Assembly (NCBI GenBank): GCA_039589195.1
Contig: JBDHHV010000062.1
Span: forward strand, 1 to 18,234
Source: JBDHAC01 sp039589195
Lineage (GTDB): Bacteria; Gemmatimonadota; Gemmatimonadetes; Palauibacterales; Palauibacteraceae
DNA: 18,234 bases
Reading direction: 5' to 3'
Below the pieces are notes generated by a model. That model worked only from the letters and a program-made list of their open reading frames with translations, made no database searches and was not told the DNA's origin. This document shows positions 1 through 8,391 of the stretch, one piece after another (the first letter of the stretch is position 1; each line of letters starts with the position of its first letter). The translations under genes were made by a program, and so were the position numbers.

Positions 1-2
1 GA

Positions 3-1286
3 ATGCGCACCGATGTTCGCCGGCTCGCCGATGCTTTCCCCTCCGGTCGAGGGCGACTCCCCCACCTCCTCGTGCTCACCCTGGTCACGGCCCTTTGGCT
101 GCCCGCGGCGGTGGCTGCCCAATACGCCCCCCCGCGTGGCGATGCGTGGGAGACGCGCCCACCCGAGGAGGTCGGGATGAGCGCGGCCGGCGTGCAAGCG
201 GCCGTCGAGTACGCGCTCGCGCACGAGACGACGGTTCCGCGGGATCAGGAGCAGTCGCAGGCGGCGAGCTTCGGCCGAGAGCCGTTCGGGCACGGGATCG
301 GGCCGTTCAAGGTGCGCGCGGGGGTCGCCGGGCTGATCGTGCGTCACGGCTACATCGTGGCCGAATGGGGCGATACGAAGCGCGTCGACATGACCCATAG
401 CGTGACGAAGTCCTTCCTCTCGACGACGGTTGGTCTCGCGTGGCAGGACGGGCTCATCGCTTCGCTGGACGACACCGTTCGCGAGTACATGGCACCCGTC
501 GACGTGCCGCCGGGAGACGGAGAGCCCGGCGTGGACCGGACCGGTTTCGGAAGCCCCGACCCGACGACGATGTTCGAGTCCGAGCACAACCGCCGAATCA
601 CGTGGGACGACCTGCTCCGGCAGACCTCGGACTGGGAGGGCACGCTGTGGGGCAAGCCCGATTGGGCGGACCGTCCCGACCGCGACGCCTCGACGTGGAT
701 GACGCGCGAGCGGCACGAGCCAGGCACCGCGTACGAGTACAACGACACCCGCGTGAACATCCTCGCCCTCGCCGCTACCAGCGTGTGGCGGCGGTCCCTC
801 CCGCAGGTCCTCAAGGAGCGGGTGATGGACCCGATCGGCGCTTCTCCGACCTGGCGCTGGAACGGGTACGACAACTCGTGGGTGACGATCGACGGTCAGA
901 AGATCCAGTCGGTCAGCGGTGGCGGGCACTGGGGCGGCGGGATGTTCATCAGCGCTCGCGACCAGGCTCGCCTCGGGCTGTTCACGCTCAGGAAGGGTAA
1001 GTGGGGCGATGAGCAGCTCCTCGCCGAGGAGTGGTTCGACATGGCCACGACGCCCGGCCCCGCGAACGGCACCTACGGGTTCATGAACTACTTCCTGAAC
1101 CTGCCGAACGAGGAAGACCGCCAGCGATATCCGAGCGCCCCCGCGTCGGCGTACGCCCACATCGGGAACGGCACGAACATGGTGTACGTGGATCCCGAGA
1201 ACGACCTCGTGGTCGTCGCACGCTGGATCCCGGGCCAGGACATCGACGAGCTGCTAAGGCTGGTGATCGAGTCGATTCAGGAGTAG
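3..1286 (+). CDS. Exported serine hydrolase, beta-lactamase (class C/PBP-like) fold
   Basis: The 427-residue protein belongs to the serine beta-lactamase-like family (PF00144), whose members are class C beta-lactamases, DD-peptidases and esterases. The nucleophile motif S-V-T-K is at residues 133-136, a Y-N-D version of the YxN motif is at about 246-248, and H-W-G at 309-311 fits the third (KTG/HxG) motif. A signal peptide spans about residues 20-39, with a likely cut in AVAAQ, so the enzyme acts in the periplasm or outside the cell. The real substrate cannot be told from sequence; related proteins are often esterases or amide hydrolases, and a resistance role should not be assumed. The ATG begins two bases into the window, so its ribosome site cannot be seen and the true start could lie further upstream. 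It converges on the permease gene with 95 bp between them. Confidence 0.88.
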   Translation: MRTDVRRLADAFPSGRGRLPHLLVLTLVTALWLPAAVAAQYAPPRGDAWETRPPEEVGMSAAGVQAAVEYALAHETTVPRDQEQSQAASFGREPFGHGIGPFKVRAGVAGLIVRHGYIVAEWGDTKRVDMTHSVTKSFLSTTVGLAWQDGLIASLDDTVREYMAPVDVPPGDGEPGVDRTGFGSPDPTTMFESEHNRRITWDDLLRQTSDWEGTLWGKPDWADRPDRDASTWMTRERHEPGTAYEYNDTRVNILALAATSVWRRSLPQVLKERVMDPIGASPTWRWNGYDNSWVTIDGQKIQSVSGGGHWGGGMFISARDQARLGLFTLRKGKWGDEQLLAEEWFDMATTPGPANGTYGFMNYFLNLPNEEDRQRYPSAPASAYAHIGNGTNMVYVDPENDLVVVARWIPGQDIDELLRLVIESIQE

Positions 1287-1381
1287 CGCCGGGCATCGAA
1301 CCGGCTAGCAACCGACCCCATCGGTCCTCTGCTCGGGCGGCAAGAGATCCGAGGGGGTCGACTGCATCGGCTGGGCGAAAG

Positions 1382-3892
1382 CTACTCCATTCGAAGAGCG
1401 ACCACCGGATCCACTCTGGACGCCCGCCGCGCCGGAATCCAACTGGCCAACAACGATACGCCGAACAGCAGGATGACCGCGCCGCTCCACGTGGCGAGGT
1501 CCGTCGACGCGACCCCGAAGAGCAGCCCTTCCATGACTCTCGTTCCGGCGAACGCGAGACCGAGACCAGCGACCAACCCGACCGCGACGAGGCCCAGGGA
1601 CTGCGAGATGACCAGGTGCTGCACGCTCGCCGGCAGCGCCCCGATCGCGAGCCGGATCCCGATCTCCCGCGTACGGCCCCTCACGATGTAGGCGAGCACC
1701 CCGTAGAGCCCGACCGCTGCGAGAAACAACGCCATCGCAGCGGCAATCCCCAGCAGAATCGACGTGAAGGTCACCCGGGCCATGGACTCCGCCACCACCT
1801 GCTCGAGGCTCCGCGCGTTGGCGAGGGGAATGGTCGGATCCACGGCTTCGATCGCGCGCCGGACGCCGGGGAGAATCGACGCCGGGTCGGCGAGCTCCGT
1901 GCGGATGACGAGGTCCATGCTCGTCGGACGCCACCAGCTCCACCTGCCCTCCGAGGGGCCCATGTACGCGATCGGGTAGTAGACGGCGACCGCGGCCGCC
2001 CCGTCCAGCGAGCTGGCGGGCACGTCGCCCACGACCCCGACAACGTGGTAGAACGGTGGCACCGTCCGGCCGTTGGGCGCGACTCCTTTGCCGATCGGGT
2101 CCTCGCCGGGCCAGAATCGCTCCGCGAAGGCCTGGCTGACCACGACCGCGCCACGCTCGGGGTCGTCGTTGTCGGCGTCGACGAACGTCCGACCCCGGAG
2201 CACGGGGATGCCGGCCGCCTCGAAGTACCCGGGCGCCGTCGGCTCCTGTCCCGCGCAGCTCGTCATGCCTCCCGCGCTCAGACGCTCATTGACGCCGGGA
2301 TCCTCGAACCCCTGCACCGTGCAGCCGAACCCGCCTTCCAGGGGGATCTCGGCGGACCCGCCGGCGGCCGTCACACCCGGGATCGAACGCACTCCGCTCA
2401 GGATCTGCTCGTAGGCTCGCCAGATTTCCACGTCGCTCGTGTACCGTCCCGGGGTCAGATGGATGCTGGCCGCGATCACGCCTTCGGGGTCCACGCCCGG
2501 GTCGACGGCCTGCAAGCGCCTCAAGCTCTCCAAGAGCAGGCCGGCGCCCACGGCGAGTGTGAGGGCGAGAGCGACTTGCGCGACCACGAGTGCCGAGCGC
2601 ACTCGCTGCCGGTCTCGGCCGATGCTCATCGACCGGCCTCCGCTGGTCAGACCTCCCGCCTCGGAGGTCCCGAACCGTCGCGCGATCGGGTATGCGGCCA
2701 GCGCGAGGCCCACGAGGATGGACAGGAGCGCCGTGAACATGATCGTTCCTCTGTCCACGCCGACGCCTTCCAGCCGGGGAATCGACTCGGGAGCGATCGA
2801 CGCGAGCATGGGCACGCCCCAGACGCCCACCAGAAGCGCGACGAGCCCCCCGGTGAGCGAGAGAACGAGACTCTCCGCGACCAGGTGTCGGGCGATCGCC
2901 GCCCTTCCGGCACCCAGCGCGGACCTGATGGCGAGCTCACGGCGCCGACCCTCGAGGCGGACGACGAACAAGTTGGCCACGTTCGCGCAGGCGATCACGA
3001 GCACGAGTCCCAGGGCGCCGAACAGGATCCACAGGTTGTGCGAGATGTCGCCGACCACCGCCTGCTTGAGGGCGACGACCTGGGTCCTGAACCCGTAGCG
3101 AGCGAAGAACTCCTGCGAGTAGGCGTTCGGGAATCGCTCCGGCAGTCGCGCCGTGAGGCGTGCCAGCTCTGCCTCCGCGGCGACCGCGTCGACGCCGCTC
3201 TCGAGCCGGGCGATCATCGGAAAGACGTGATTGTTCCCGAAGGAGCCGTTCGGGTCGATGCGCATCGCGATCCAGAAGTCCTCGCTGAGCCCCGGAGGCG
3301 CATCCGGTGTACGGATACCGGGCTCGAGCACGCCGATGATCTCGAAGGGCCGGCCATCGATGTTGATCGTACTCCCCAGGACCCCCTCGTCCCCGCCGTA
3401 CTGGCGCGACCACAGTCCGTGCGAGAGAACGGCCACGTTCGGGCCGCCGGGCACATCGTCTTCGGATCCGATCAGGCGACCCAGTCGCGTCCTGGCTCCC
3501 AGCATGGGGAAGACGCTGGCCGTGACGATCCGGCCGTATGCTCGCTGTGGACCTTCCGGCGTATTGATGTTGGCACCGTATCCCCGATACAGACCGATCG
3601 CGCCGAACGAACGGGCGTGTTCCGTGAAGTAGACGTACTGCGCGGTGGACATCCGCCACGTCTGGTCCGGTGCGACGCCGGGGACCCGGTTCTGGAGCTT
3701 GACCAGCTGATCCGGTCCGGGGTAGGGAAGCGGATCCAGCACGACCCGTTGCAGGAGGGTGTAGATCGCCGCGCTGCCTCCGAGCCCGAGCGCCAGCGTC
3801 CCGACGGCCACCAGCGTGAACCCCGGTGTCCGGAGCAGACCTCGCACCGCGAGCCGGAAGTCTCTGCCCCAGTTCCCGAGCCGGTCTCTCAT
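1382..3892 (-). CDS. ADOP-type ABC transporter permease (MacB/FtsX duplicated)
   Basis: This 836-residue inner-membrane protein has the architecture of the 'acidobacterial duplicated orphan permeases': two MacB core-plus-FtsX modules in one chain. A membrane segment at about 25-47 follows the typical R-T-P-G-F-T-L-V-A start. A periplasmic core runs to about 285, with FtsX helices near 287-311, 340-365 and 384-404. The second module begins with a helix at about 434-456, has its own periplasmic core, and ends in three helices from about 713 onward. The signature R-R-E-L-A-I-R near 317-323 recurs in the second module as R-T-R-E-I-G-I-R, and the C-terminus P-A-R-R-A-S-R-V-D-P is also typical. The ATG at 3892 has a GGGAGAG site about 6 bases upstream. 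No ATPase gene is adjacent, as is usual for this group, so the partner ATPase and cargo are unknown. Length is normal and no residue is obviously missing. Confidence 0.93.
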   Translation of the reverse strand: MRDRLGNWGRDFRLAVRGLLRTPGFTLVAVGTLALGLGGSAAIYTLLQRVVLDPLPYPGPDQLVKLQNRVPGVAPDQTWRMSTAQYVYFTEHARSFGAIGLYRGYGANINTPEGPQRAYGRIVTASVFPMLGARTRLGRLIGSEDDVPGGPNVAVLSHGLWSRQYGGDEGVLGSTINIDGRPFEIIGVLEPGIRTPDAPPGLSEDFWIAMRIDPNGSFGNNHVFPMIARLESGVDAVAAEAELARLTARLPERFPNAYSQEFFARYGFRTQVVALKQAVVGDISHNLWILFGALGLVLVIACANVANLFVVRLEGRRRELAIRSALGAGRAAIARHLVAESLVLSLTGGLVALLVGVWGVPMLASIAPESIPRLEGVGVDRGTIMFTALLSILVGLALAAYPIARRFGTSEAGGLTSGGRSMSIGRDRQRVRSALVVAQVALALTLAVGAGLLLESLRRLQAVDPGVDPEGVIAASIHLTPGRYTSDVEIWRAYEQILSGVRSIPGVTAAGGSAEIPLEGGFGCTVQGFEDPGVNERLSAGGMTSCAGQEPTAPGYFEAAGIPVLRGRTFVDADNDDPERGAVVVSQAFAERFWPGEDPIGKGVAPNGRTVPPFYHVVGVVGDVPASSLDGAAAVAVYYPIAYMGPSEGRWSWWRPTSMDLVIRTELADPASILPGVRRAIEAVDPTIPLANARSLEQVVAESMARVTFTSILLGIAAAMALFLAAVGLYGVLAYIVRGRTREIGIRLAIGALPASVQHLVISQSLGLVAVGLVAGLGLAFAGTRVMEGLLFGVASTDLATWSGAVILLFGVSLLASWIPARRASRVDPVVALRME

Positions 3893-4178
3893 AGATCTCT
3901 CCCGATTGTCGATGGACCCTTGCCGTACCCGATCCGCCCCGATCCGCGCTCGACCGAAGCGGCCAGTGCACCCCGGGTCGAGACCCTACCGCCCGAGCCG
4001 CTCCGACCGCCCTGCCGTGTCCTTGGCGAGAGGCGTGCCAGGCTCCACGGCATACGCCAGGAATCCACAAGCGGTTGTCGTGGAATCGATTACGGAGACG
4101 TGAAGCGAGTGGGGCGCTAGTCGCGGACGCCCGGATGCGGGACTCGTTGTCCGCTTACGAACGGTGCCAGCCGGGGGT
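3893..4178. other. Intergenic region upstream of permease gene
   Basis: About 290 bases with no convincing coding frame. The frames that do cross it are shadows of the flanking genes. It must hold the promoter of the permease gene, which reads leftward from 3892, but I cannot name convincing -35 and -10 boxes. The gap is too long for close operon coupling between the tricorn protease and the permease, and the hairpin at its right end points the same way. Confidence 0.5.
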
Positions 4179-4222
4179 CGGCCGGGGGATGGGTCGATTG
4201 GGCTCAGCCCTGCCCCCGGCCG
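4179..4222 (-). terminator. Strong hairpin after the tricorn protease gene
   Basis: A perfect 10-bp inverted repeat, cggccggggg at 4179-4188 and cccccggccg at 4213-4222, encloses 24 bases that contain a nested gggc/gccc hairpin at 4200-4210. It begins 13 bases past the stop codon of the protease gene (4235-4237), which is where a leftward terminator would lie. There is no T-tract after the stem on the minus strand, so it is not a canonical intrinsic terminator; it could instead stabilise the 3' end of the mRNA or work with Rho. The structure is certain from the sequence, the role is inferred. Confidence 0.5.
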
Positions 4223-4234
4223 TTGTCGGCCTGG

Positions 4235-7200
4235 TCAGTTACCTCCGTCGTCTCCCGTGCCTGCGGTCCGACGCTCGTAGGGTGGCCGCAGGATCTCCCA
4301 CGGCGGGGTGGTCTCCAACAGCCGCAGCGCCTCCATCACCGCCCGCTCGAGCTGCGGGTCGGTCCCCTGCGCGAGCGCGGTCGGGTCCTCGGGCACGTCG
4401 ATGTCGGGGTCGACCCCGTGACCCTCGGCGAACCAGCCGCCATCCGGGTTGTACATCCGGAACGTGGGCACGGTCACGCCTCCGCCGTCCATCAACGGCG
4501 GCGACCCGGTGATGCCGATCAGGCCGCCCCAGGTCCGGGAGCCGATCAGCGGTCCGAGCCCGGCCTTGCGGAAGTAGTCCGGGAACGCGTCGCCTCCCGA
4601 GCCGCTCCACCCGTTGATGAGCATCACCTTGGGGCCGAAGTGCGCGATCGGGGGCCATTGCCAGTCCTTGCCGTCGCGCACGGCCCAGAACGCGAGCGGG
4701 GGACGGTTCAGGAGCTCGACGAACCGGTCCGGGATCTGGCCGCCGCTGTTCCACCGCTCGTCGATCACCAGCGCCGGCAGGTGCGTCTGACCCGCGAACT
4801 GACGCACCAGCTCTGTCTGTCCCTGAACGCCGGTGTTGGGAACGTAGACGTACCCGACTCGACCGGCGCTGGCCTCGAGAACCCGGCGCCGGTTCGCGTC
4901 GATCCAGGCCAAATTCCGGAGCCGCGTCTCGCTGCCGAGCGTCTCGACGAGCACTTCGCGGGCCCCGCTCATCGAGGGTGCATCGTTGACCGTGAGCGCG
5001 ACGGTTCGCCCCGCCAGGCCCTGGAAGGCGGACCACGGATCCCGGGCCGGATCGAGCGGAATGCCGTTCACCGCCAGGACGTAGTCCCCCTCGCTCACGT
5101 CCACCCCGGGCTGTCGAAGGGGAGAGCGCATCTCCGAGTCCCATGGCGCGCTCTCGATGATCCGCTCGATCCGGTAGGCGCCGTTCTCGAAAGACCAGTC
5201 GACCCCGAGCAGCCCCACCCCGCGCCTCTCCGGTGCTTCGGTATCACCTCCGCCGCGATAGGTGTGCGAGGCGTCCAGTTCGGCGATCAGCTCGCCGATG
5301 ACGAAGTTGACATCCCAGCGCGTGACGGCGTCGTCGAGCAGACCGCCATACTGCTCGCGCATCGAGGCCCAGTCGACGCCGTGCATGTTCGGGTCGTAGA
5401 AGAAGTCGCGCTGGAATCGCCACACGTCGTCGAAGATCTGCTTCCACTCGGCGGCCGGATCCACGGTCATCTCCATCTCGGCCGTGCGGAGCGGCTTCTC
5501 CATCTTTTGATCGGGCTTCAGGTCGACGATCGCGTACCGGTCGTCGCCGGCCACGAGCGCCTTCTTCCCGTCGGCCGAGACCACGAACGCGTCGACGTCC
5601 CCGAGCACGGTCTTTTCCTCACGCTCCTCGAGATCGTAGTAGACGAGCGGGCTCTCATCTTCGGCGGATCCCGTCCGCGGAAGACGCCGATACACCAGCT
5701 TCCCCTCGACCGCGTGCAGCCCGGTGTAATTGCCGGCCTCGGGCGGGAGCGGGACGACCCGGCTCTCGAAACCCTCAAGGTCGATCTCGACGGCCTCGAT
5801 GGCATCCGAGCCCGCCTCGGCCTCATCCGCTTCCTGATCGCCCTCGCCCTCCGAAGCCGTCTCACCGGCTTCCTCGGCGACTTCCTCGTCATCGCTGCGA
5901 GGCTCGAGCGGCGAGGGCACATCGCGCCGGAGCGGCACGGCCACGAGGCCCGTCGTGTTGGGATAGACCCACGAGTTGTCGACGTCGCTGTACACCGGCT
6001 GGAACGTCCGATCGGACTGGAAGAAGAGGTACTCGCCGCCCGGACCGAAGACGGGTCGTGTGTCGTTGTAGAAGCCGGCGGTGGCCTGGTGGCGCCGGCC
6101 GGCCTGCGTGTCGAACAGGAACACGGCGGCGTGCCGGTTCTCCAGCCCCCGGCTGTAGGCGAGCCAGCGGCTATCGGGCGACCAGCTCACCGTGAACGCG
6201 TTGAGGGCGCCTTGGAACATCCACAGTCCCTGATCGACCTGCGTGACCGCCCCGGTTTCACGGTCCACGATCTGGATCCGCATCGCCTTGTCTACGAAGG
6301 CGAGCTTGCGGCTGTCAGGAGACCAGTAGGGTCGGTATCGATAGCCTGCCCCGAGCGCCGTGACCGTGCGCTCGTCTCCCGATCCATCCGCCTGGCGAAT
6401 CGTGAGCTCGTACTCTCCCGTCCGGTCGCTGAAGTAGGCGAGCCACCGCCCATCGGGTGACCAGGTCGGATAGCGCTCCGCCACACCGGGGGTTCGCGAC
6501 GTCAGGCGAACGGGGCCGTGCTCGGCCGGTACCGTGAAGATCTCGCCGCGGGCCTCGAACAGCGCCCTCTTGCCGCTTGGCGATATCCAACCGTTGACGA
6601 TCCGCTCTCCCACGGCTTCGAGCCTGGGCTTCAGCGTCGCCCGGTCCGTGACCACCTCGATCTCGATCTCGCGTTGCTGCTCATCATCGAGATCCAGAAG
6701 GTGGATTCGTCCGCCTGCCTCGAACACGATCTCGTCCGGGCCGATCGCGGGGAAACGAAGGTCGAAATCCCGGAAGTTCGTGACCTGGCGGGTGCGCCCC
6801 GATCCGGTATCGTAGGCCCACAGGTTGTATCGCTCTCCCGCCCCGCGGTCGGAGAGGAAATACACGGTTCCCTCGTGCCACATCGGCTGACCGTCGTTCG
6901 CCGGGTTGTCGGTGATGTTTCGCGACTCGAGGGTCTGCAGGTTGAAGAGCCACACGTCCGGCGCCCACCCGCCCCGATAGCGCTTCCAGGTGCGGAAATC
7001 GCGCGCCTTCGGCGTGTAGGCCAGCCACTGGCCATCCGGGGAGATGGCGCCGAACTCTCCATACGGAACCGGGAGCTTCCGGGGCATCCCGCCGGTTGCC
7101 GCGGTCCGGTAGAACTGGTTGTACCGCTGGCGCCCGCTCTCCATGGACGAGGCGTACAGCAGGTCGCCACCCCGCGGGTACCAATCGACGAGGCGGTCCG

Positions 7201-7540
7201 CCATCGGGTGGTGCGTCACCCGCACGGGATCACCCCCCATCGTCGGAATCACGTAGACGTCCGTGTTCCCGTCGTAGTTGCCCGTGAACGCGATGCTGCG
7301 TCCATCGGGCGAGAAACGGGGGAACGATTCCTCGCCCCGCGGTGAGCTCAACCGCTGCGCCGTGCCCCCATCCTTGGGCACGACCCAGATGTCGCCCGCG
7401 TACACGAACGTGATGTGGGTCTCAGAGACGTCGGGCTGCCTGAGCATGCGGGCGTCTACCTGGGCCTGCGTGTGAGGCGCGGAGACAGCGAGCCAGGCCA
7501 GCGCGAGAAGAGCGGAAGAAAAGAACCGTGCGCAACGCAT
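4235..7540 (-). CDS. Secreted tricorn-type protease (peptidase S41, PDZ domain)
   Basis: The 1101-residue protein follows the tricorn protease plan. A signal peptide (about 1-26) is followed by beta-propeller repeats of the S-P-D-G/S-P-D-S type (for example near 77, 361, 407 and 453), then a PDZ domain (about 770-860) and a C-terminal S41 peptidase domain. The S-H pair at 758-759 matches the tricorn Ser-His of the tetrad, Ser981 in N-G-W-S-G-S-G-G-D is the likely nucleophile, and Glu1039 before G-H-G-V-D-P-D-I is the likely fourth member. Tricorn enzymes cut oligopeptides; with a signal peptide this one should act in the periplasm or outside. An acidic low-complexity stretch (about 549-580) links the propeller part to the catalytic half. 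The ATG at 7540 is preferred over an upstream in-frame start at 7612: GGAGAAG lies 4 bases before it and it begins the signal peptide. The gene appears to be its own transcription unit. Confidence 0.93.
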   Translation of the reverse strand: MRCARFFSSALLALAWLAVSAPHTQAQVDARMLRQPDVSETHITFVYAGDIWVVPKDGGTAQRLSSPRGEESFPRFSPDGRSIAFTGNYDGNTDVYVIPTMGGDPVRVTHHPMADRLVDWYPRGGDLLYASSMESGRQRYNQFYRTAATGGMPRKLPVPYGEFGAISPDGQWLAYTPKARDFRTWKRYRGGWAPDVWLFNLQTLESRNITDNPANDGQPMWHEGTVYFLSDRGAGERYNLWAYDTGSGRTRQVTNFRDFDLRFPAIGPDEIVFEAGGRIHLLDLDDEQQREIEIEVVTDRATLKPRLEAVGERIVNGWISPSGKRALFEARGEIFTVPAEHGPVRLTSRTPGVAERYPTWSPDGRWLAYFSDRTGEYELTIRQADGSGDERTVTALGAGYRYRPYWSPDSRKLAFVDKAMRIQIVDRETGAVTQVDQGLWMFQGALNAFTVSWSPDSRWLAYSRGLENRHAAVFLFDTQAGRRHQATAGFYNDTRPVFGPGGEYLFFQSDRTFQPVYSDVDNSWVYPNTTGLVAVPLRRDVPSPLEPRSDDEEVAEEAGETASEGEGDQEADEAEAGSDAIEAVEIDLEGFESRVVPLPPEAGNYTGLHAVEGKLVYRRLPRTGSAEDESPLVYYDLEEREEKTVLGDVDAFVVSADGKKALVAGDDRYAIVDLKPDQKMEKPLRTAEMEMTVDPAAEWKQIFDDVWRFQRDFFYDPNMHGVDWASMREQYGGLLDDAVTRWDVNFVIGELIAELDASHTYRGGGDTEAPERRGVGLLGVDWSFENGAYRIERIIESAPWDSEMRSPLRQPGVDVSEGDYVLAVNGIPLDPARDPWSAFQGLAGRTVALTVNDAPSMSGAREVLVETLGSETRLRNLAWIDANRRRVLEASAGRVGYVYVPNTGVQGQTELVRQFAGQTHLPALVIDERWNSGGQIPDRFVELLNRPPLAFWAVRDGKDWQWPPIAHFGPKVMLINGWSGSGGDAFPDYFRKAGLGPLIGSRTWGGLIGITGSPPLMDGGGVTVPTFRMYNPDGGWFAEGHGVDPDIDVPEDPTALAQGTDPQLERAVMEALRLLETTPPWEILRPPYERRTAGTGDDGGN

Positions 7541-7562
7541 CGTACTTCTCCGGTGCCGAAGT

Positions 7563-7599
7563 GGGGTTCCGTTAGCTACGGTGAGCCTGTGCGAACCCC
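7563..7599. repeat. 7-bp inverted repeat upstream of tricorn protease gene
   Basis: ggggttc at 7563-7569 and gaacccc at 7593-7599 form a perfect inverted repeat with 23 bases between the arms. It sits 23 bases before the protease ATG on the minus strand, so it falls in the probable leader or core promoter. Its role is unknown and repeats of this length occur by chance in GC-rich DNA. Confidence 0.3.
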
Positions 7600-7615
7600 G
7601 CGATCGGAGCAAGAG

Positions 7616-7639
7616 GTGAGGGGCCGAGTGAGGGGCCGA
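7616..7639. repeat. Perfect 12-bp tandem duplication
   Basis: The unit gtgaggggccga occurs twice in a row, at 7616-7627 and 7628-7639, between the lipoprotein gene and the tricorn protease gene. It may be a chance slippage duplication or a pair of same-side binding sites about 76 bases upstream of the protease start. Twelve base pairs is a little over one helical turn, so both copies would face nearly the same side of the DNA. Confidence 0.6.
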
Positions 7640-7697
7640 TGCGTTGGGAAGGGGCTTTTCGCGCCGGGAGGCCGGGGGCTGCGGGGCTGCCGGAAGC

Positions 7698-8228
7698 CTA
7701 CTGGCACTCGGCGGTCAGCGTGACGCTCCGGTTGGTCTCTGTTCCGCCCTCGTTCACGATCCAGTGGAACTGGAGTCTGGCGAGCACGCCCTGACCTAGC
7801 TCGCGCCGATAGCGCTCCAGGTTCAGGCTCGCCGTCTGGGTCTCCCCCGTCATGATCCGCTCGCCAAGGAAGACTTCGTGCAACTGTTGAGGCCGGAGAT
7901 CCTCCCATTTTCCGGTGTCGGGGTTCATGATGCGCGCCTGAAGGGCACCCCACTCCGCGAAGGCCCCCTTGTCTCCACCCTTCGCGGCCGCGGTCAGAGT
8001 GACGATGCATTCGCCGCCCATCGGTGGGTTGTTCAGGTCCAGCTGGAGCGTGAAGGACACGTCGAGCTCCGACCCCGGTGGTGGCGGTGGCGGTGGCGGA
8101 GTGATGCTCTCACCACACGCTGTCAGGGCGAAAGCCGCCAGGACGAAGCAACTCGTGAGCGCCCCACGCGCCCTGCCGAGGCTCCATCGCCTCGACGCTC
8201 TGTATCCCCTGTCTCTCGGGGCTCTCAT
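7698..8228 (-). CDS. Lipoprotein, paralogue of the one at 10361-10924
   Basis: The family is not one I can name. The 176-residue protein has an arginine-rich start, a hydrophobic segment and a lipobox L-T-A-C ending at Cys38, so it should be anchored in a membrane facing the periplasm or the cell surface. Eight prolines at 44-51 form a linker. The globular part (about 55-176) begins with C-I-V-T-L-T-A-A-A (Cys74), continues through A-R-I-M-N-P-D-T-G (98-106) and I-M-T-G-E-T-Q-T (125-132), and ends in A-E-C-Q (Cys175). The same landmarks occur in the second lipoprotein of the window. The two conserved cysteines near the ends of the domain may form a disulfide; this is inference. The ATG at 8228 has GGGGAG upstream. 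The gene is divergent from the ECF sigma gene across 241 bp, so the two could be controlled together. Confidence 0.8.
   Translation of the reverse strand: MRAPRDRGYRASRRWSLGRARGALTSCFVLAAFALTACGESITPPPPPPPPGSELDVSFTLQLDLNNPPMGGECIVTLTAAAKGGDKGAFAEWGALQARIMNPDTGKWEDLRPQQLHEVFLGERIMTGETQTASLNLERYRRELGQGVLARLQFHWIVNEGGTETNRSVTLTAECQ
8076..8099. repeat. Short simple repeat coding the polyproline linker
   Basis: A run of ggtggc-type hexamers encodes eight prolines (residues 44-51) of the lipoprotein that spans 7698-8228. Gain or loss of a 6-bp unit would change the linker by two residues without breaking the frame, so its length may vary between strains. Confidence 0.55.
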
Positions 8229-8269
8229 CGTTGTCTCCCCAGGACTGCGGGGGCCGCATCACCCTCCAC

Positions 8270-8288
8270 GGGTACGTATCCCGTACCC
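8270..8288. promoter_or_regulatory. Candidate operator palindrome
   Basis: gggtacg at 8270-8276 and cgtaccc at 8282-8288 form a perfect 7-bp inverted repeat with a 5-bp centre. A second pair of arms, cgtat at 8275-8279 and atacg at 8289-8293, overlaps it. It lies about 42 bases upstream of the lipoprotein start in a divergent promoter region, a usual place for a regulator's operator. No regulator gene is assigned to it. Confidence 0.4.
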
Positions 8289-8338
8289 ATACGAGTTACG
8301 AGAAAAGAGACGAGAATTGCCTCATGGCGGCGTCGGGC

Positions 8339-8391
8339 CGCAGCCCTGTGGGTCCCGTCCGCAGCCCTGTGGGTCCCGTTCGCAGCCCTGT
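8339..8391. repeat. 21-bp tandem repeat, 2.5 copies
   Basis: Two full copies (8339-8359 and 8360-8380) differ only in the last base, and a partial third copy follows at 8381-8391; each begins cgcagccctgt. It lies 79 bases upstream of the sigma factor ATG. The period of two helical turns would place equivalent sites on the same face of the DNA, but slippage without function is equally possible. Confidence 0.75.

Noticed and set aside
3..1286. Antibiotic-resistance beta-lactamase
   Set aside because: The S-x-x-K motif is present, but the second motif is Y-N-D and the family is mostly esterases and peptidases; resistance cannot be inferred.
1031..4120. Open frame of 1029 codons on the plus strand
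   Set aside because: It lies antisense to the permease gene. Composition is Arg-, Pro-, Asp- and Gly-rich without domains, the usual shadow of a high-GC gene.
4223..6460. Open frame of 745 codons on the plus strand
   Set aside because: Antisense to the tricorn protease, which has a complete domain set; no motif in the shadow.
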